DNA from: Hordeum vulgare subsp. vulgare
Taxonomy: Eukaryota > Streptophyta > Magnoliopsida > Poales > Poaceae
Assembly (NCBI RefSeq): GCF_904849725.1
Contig: NC_058519.1
Location: 105,388,881 to 105,452,880, forward strand
Reading direction: 5' to 3'
Length of the DNA: 64,000 nt
The translations under genes and the position numbers were made by a program. The notes below the pieces were generated by a model, which searched no databases, was not told where the DNA came from, and worked only from the letters and a program-made list of their open reading frames with translations. The first letter of the stretch is position 1, and each line of letters starts with the position of its first letter. Of this stretch, positions 60,770 through 64,000 are shown one piece after another.

Positions 60770-63571
60770 ATGAGTAACATCTTTTATGGTCATGCACCGA
60801 ATGTGAGAGGATTGTTCATATTGAATCTTGATAGCGATACGCATATACATAACATTGAGACCAAAAGAGTTAGAGTAAACAATGATAGCGCCATATTTTT
60901 GTGGCACTGCCGCTTAGGTCATATTGGTGTAAAGCGCATGAAGAAACTCCATGCTGATGGACTTTTGGAGTCACTTGACTTTGATTCACTTGACACGTGC
61001 GAACCATGCCTCATGGGCAAGATGACTAAGACTCCGTTCTCCGGAACAATGGAGCATGCAAGTGACTTATTGGAAATCATACATACCGATGTGTGTGGTC
61101 CGATGAGCGTGGAGGCACGCGACGGATATCGTTATTTTCTCACCTTCACTGACGATTTAAGTAGATATGGTTGTGTCTACTTGATGAAGCACAAGTCTGA
61201 AACATTTGAAAAGTTCAAGCAATTTCAGAGTGAAGTGGAAAATCATCGTAATAAGAAGATCAAGTTCCTACGGTCTGATCGTGGGGGTGAATATCTGAGT
61301 TTCGAGTTTGGTGCTCACTTAAGACAATGTGGAATGGTTTCACAGTTAACACCGCCTGGAACACCACAGCGTAATGGTGTGTCCGAACGTCGTAATCGTA
61401 CTCTATTAGAGATGGTGCGATCTATGATGTCTCTTACTGATTTGCCGTTATCTTTTTGGGGTTATGCATTAGAAACAGCTGCATTCATTTTAAATAGGGC
61501 ACCATCAAAATCCGTTGAGACGACACCATACGAACTGTGGTATGGCAAAAGGCCAAAGTTGTCGTTTCTTAAAGTTTGGGGATGTGATGCTTATGTCAAA
61601 AAGCTTCAACCTGAAAAGCTGGAACCCAAAGCGGAAAAGTGCGTCTTCATAGGTTACCCAAAAGAGACAGTTGGGTACGCCTTCTATCTCAAATCCGAGG
61701 GCAAAGTGTTTGTTGCTAAAAACGGAGCTTTTCTCGAGAAGGAGTTTCTCTCGAGAGAATTGAGTGGGAGGAAGATAGAACTTGACGAGGTTGTCAAACC
61801 TCTCATCCCTCTGGATGGTGGCGCAGGGCAAGGGGAAACCTCTGTCGTTGCGACGCCGGTTGAGGAGGAAGTTAATGATGATGATCATGAAACTCCAGTT
61901 CAAGTTTCTGTTGAACCACGCAGGTCGACGAGATCACGCGCTGCTCCAGAGTGGTACGGTAATCCCGTCTTATCAATCATGTTGTTAGACAACAATGAAC
62001 CTGCAAATTATGAAGAAGCAATGGTGGGCCCAGATTCCAACAAATGGCTAGAAGCCATGAAATCCGAGATAGGATCCATGTATGAGAACAAAGTGTGGAC
62101 TTTGGAGATACTACCTGAGGGCCGCAAGGCTATTCAGAACAAATGGATCTTTAAGAAGAACACGGACGCTGACGGTAATGTGACCGTTTATAAAGCTCGA
62201 CTTGTGGCAAAGGGTTTTTCACAAGTTCCAGGAGTTGACTACGATGAGACTTTCTCACCCGTAGCGATGCTTAAGTCCGTTAGAATCATGTTAGCAATAG
62301 CTGCATTTTTCGATTATGAAATCTGGCAGATGGATGTCAAAACGGCGTTCCTTAACGGTTTCCTTAAGGAAGAGTTGTATATGATGCAACCCGAAGGTTT
62401 TGTCGATCCTAAAAATGCTGATAAGGTGTGCAAGCTCCAGCGATCCATTTATGGACTGGTGCAAGCATCTCGGAGTTGGAACAAACGCTTTGATGAGGTG
62501 ATCAAAGCATTTGGGTTTATACAAGTGGTTGGAGAATCTTGTATTTACAAGAAAGTGAGTGGGAGCTCTGTGGCGTTTCTAATATTATATGTGGATGACA
62601 TATTACTGATTGGAAACAACGTAGAGCTTTTGGAGAGCATAAAAGGTTACTTAAATAAAAGTTTCTCTAAAAAGGACCTAGGAGAAGCTGCTTACATTCT
62701 AGGCATTAAGATCTATAGGGATAGATCAAAACGCCTGATAGGACTTTCACAAAGCACATACCTTGATAAAGTTTTGAAGAGGTTCAAAATGGAACAGTCC
62801 AAGAAAGGGTTCTTGCCAGTTTTACAAGGTACGAGATTGAGTAAGACTCAGTGCCCAGCAACTGATGAAGATAGAGAGCATATGCGCTCCGTCCCCTATG
62901 CTTCAGCCATAGGTTCTATCATGTATGCGATGTTGTGCACTAGACCGGATGTTAGCCTGGCCATAAGTATGGCAGGTAGGTTCCAGAGTAATCCAGGAGT
63001 GGATCACTGGACAGCGTTCAAGAATATCCTGAAGTACCTAAAAAGGACTAAGGAGATGTTTCTCGTGTATGGAGGTGACGAAGAGCTCGCCGTAAAAGGT
63101 TACATCGATGCAAGCTTTGACACAGATCCGGACGACTCTAAGTCGCAGACCGGATACGTATTTATTCTTAATGGGGGTGCAGTAAGCTGGTGCAGTTCCA
63201 AGCAAAGCGTCGTAGCAGATTCTACATGTGAAGCGGAGTACATGGCTGCCTCGGAGGCGGCTAAGGAGGGTGTCTGGATGAAGCAGTTCATGACGGATCT
63301 TGGAGTGGTGCCAAGCGCACTGAATCCAATAACCTTGTTCTGTGACAACACTGGTGCCATTGCCTTAGCAAAGGAACCACGGTTTCACAAGAAGACCAGA
63401 CACATCAAACGACGCTTCAACCTCATCCGCGACTACGTCGAGGAAGAGGACGTAAATATATGCAAAGTGCACACGGATCTGAATGTAGCAGACCCGCTGA
63501 CTAAACCTCTTCCACGGCCAAAACATGATCGACACCAGAACTGTATGGGTGTTAGATTTATTACAATGTAA
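60770..63571 (+). CDS. pol: copia integrase, reverse transcriptase and RNase H, copy B
   Basis: 933 codons, the same translation as copy A (52357-55158). Integrase core, linker, reverse transcriptase with Y-V-D-D and RNase H are all present without a break. The first Met is 15 codons after the TGA and is an artefact of the stop; translation would need readthrough or reinitiation. It is the best-preserved retroelement enzyme region of the window, together with copy A. Confidence 0.9.
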   Translation: MSNIFYGHAPNVRGLFILNLDSDTHIHNIETKRVRVNNDSAIFLWHCRLGHIGVKRMKKLHADGLLESLDFDSLDTCEPCLMGKMTKTPFSGTMEHASDLLEIIHTDVCGPMSVEARDGYRYFLTFTDDLSRYGCVYLMKHKSETFEKFKQFQSEVENHRNKKIKFLRSDRGGEYLSFEFGAHLRQCGMVSQLTPPGTPQRNGVSERRNRTLLEMVRSMMSLTDLPLSFWGYALETAAFILNRAPSKSVETTPYELWYGKRPKLSFLKVWGCDAYVKKLQPEKLEPKAEKCVFIGYPKETVGYAFYLKSEGKVFVAKNGAFLEKEFLSRELSGRKIELDEVVKPLIPLDGGAGQGETSVVATPVEEEVNDDDHETPVQVSVEPRRSTRSRAAPEWYGNPVLSIMLLDNNEPANYEEAMVGPDSNKWLEAMKSEIGSMYENKVWTLEILPEGRKAIQNKWIFKKNTDADGNVTVYKARLVAKGFSQVPGVDYDETFSPVAMLKSVRIMLAIAAFFDYEIWQMDVKTAFLNGFLKEELYMMQPEGFVDPKNADKVCKLQRSIYGLVQASRSWNKRFDEVIKAFGFIQVVGESCIYKKVSGSSVAFLILYVDDILLIGNNVELLESIKGYLNKSFSKKDLGEAAYILGIKIYRDRSKRLIGLSQSTYLDKVLKRFKMEQSKKGFLPVLQGTRLSKTQCPATDEDREHMRSVPYASAIGSIMYAMLCTRPDVSLAISMAGRFQSNPGVDHWTAFKNILKYLKRTKEMFLVYGGDEELAVKGYIDASFDTDPDDSKSQTGYVFILNGGAVSWCSSKQSVVADSTCEAEYMAASEAAKEGVWMKQFMTDLGVVPSALNPITLFCDNTGAIALAKEPRFHKKTRHIKRRFNLIRDYVEEEDVNICKVHTDLNVADPLTKPLPRPKHDRHQNCMGVRFITM

Positions 63572-63623
63572 TTCACATGGTGATGTGAGGGCTGGATTAT
63601 TGACTCTAGTGCAAGTGGGAGAC

Positions 63624-64000
63624 TGTTGGAATTATGCCCTAGAGGCAATAATAAATATAGTTATTATTATAATTCCTGTATCAAGATAATAGTTTATTAT
63701 CCATGCTATAATTGTATTGAATGAAGACTCATTTACATGTGTGGATACATAGACAAAACACCGTCCCTAGCATGCCTCTAGTTGGCTAGCCAGTTGATCA
63801 ATGATAGTCAGTGTCTTCTGATTATGAACAAGGTGTTGTTGCTTGATAACTGGATCACGTCATTGGGAGAATCACGTGATGGACTAGACCCAAACTAATA
63901 GACGTAGCATGTTGATCGTGTCTTTTTGTTGCTACTGTTTTCTGCGTGTCAAGTATTTATTCCTATGACCATGAGATCATATAACTCACTGACACCGGAG
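63624..64000 (+). repeat. 3' LTR of Angela-type copy B, cut by the window end
   Basis: First 377 bp of the LTR, apparently identical to 55211-55587. Confidence 0.9.

Larger units (their letters stand above)
57867..64000 (+). mobile_element. Angela-type copia, copy B (5' LTR truncated, right end outside the window)
   Basis: Contains the last 469 bp of the 5' LTR (57867-58335), the primer-binding site, a 1.24-kb leader, gag-protease, integrase-reverse transcriptase-RNase H, purine tract, and the first 377 bp of the 3' LTR (from 63624). Apart from one in-frame TGA the coding region is open, so it is a recent insertion. Confidence 0.9.

Noticed and set aside
59591..63571. The possibility that the Angela-type element is a fully autonomous, intact copy
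   Set aside because: The coding region is nearly intact, but the in-frame TGA and the loss of most of the 5' LTR argue against independent activity.
1..64000. tRNA, rRNA or other structured RNA genes, and operon-like or bacterial features
   Set aside because: The only tRNA-related sequences are retroelement primer-binding sites (7741, 16961, 32933, 48791, 58337); no cloverleaf, rRNA or prokaryotic signal was seen.

Overview
This window looks like nuclear DNA from a Triticeae grass (wheat, barley, rye or Aegilops type). Most of it is nested LTR retrotransposons whose LTR ends, primer-binding sites and polypurine tracts match the Angela/BARE/WIS copia and large Athila-like gypsy families of that tribe. 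It also has a Stowaway MITE, PIF/Harbinger relics and one intact low-copy, GC-rich plant gene with introns. Family names come from memory of consensus features, not from a search, and the species cannot be told from the sequence.

Layout. 1-2790: 3' end and 3' LTR of a gypsy element. 2791-4010: retrotransposon debris. 4370-5265: decayed GRF zinc-finger gene. 6100-6335 and 24270-24690: the two halves of one small minus-strand reading frame, split by a gypsy element (6336-24269). That element carries gag and protease relics and an extra Athila ORF1-like frame, but no reverse transcriptase or integrase. A decayed Angela-type copia (15130-23766, target duplication ctttg) sits in its 3' LTR. 24800-25100: degenerate minisatellite. 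25330-38049: a minus-strand gypsy LTR split by a plus-strand solo LTR (25806-35748) and by a TIR element (35883-37479). The solo LTR is itself split by a minus-strand non-autonomous gypsy (27474-34543, target duplication ccgct). 38050-39760: LTR fragment and an AT-rich degenerate repeat. 39760-40590: minus-strand Harbinger transposase pseudogene.

The one convincing host gene is at 42793-44885 (+). It has three exons and encodes about 303 residues: an N-terminal heavy-metal-associated domain with CARC, a Lys/Gly-rich linker, a Gly/Cys-rich segment, poly-Gln and a C-terminal CSVM isoprenylation box. This is a heavy-metal-associated isoprenylated plant protein, close in layout to the Pi21 type. 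MITEs and a plus-strand Harbinger transposase relic follow it.

48198-64000: more nested retroelements. They end in two Angela-type copia copies whose visible shared parts (51778-55587 and 60191-64000) appear identical at a constant 8413-bp offset. Both carry the same in-frame TGA between protease and integrase. The right copy runs off the window.

I found no new defence, toxin or regulatory system. The most informative items are the retroelement-split gene, the identical copia pair, the HIPP gene, the Harbinger pseudogene with an internally duplicated catalytic block, and the non-autonomous Athila-like element.
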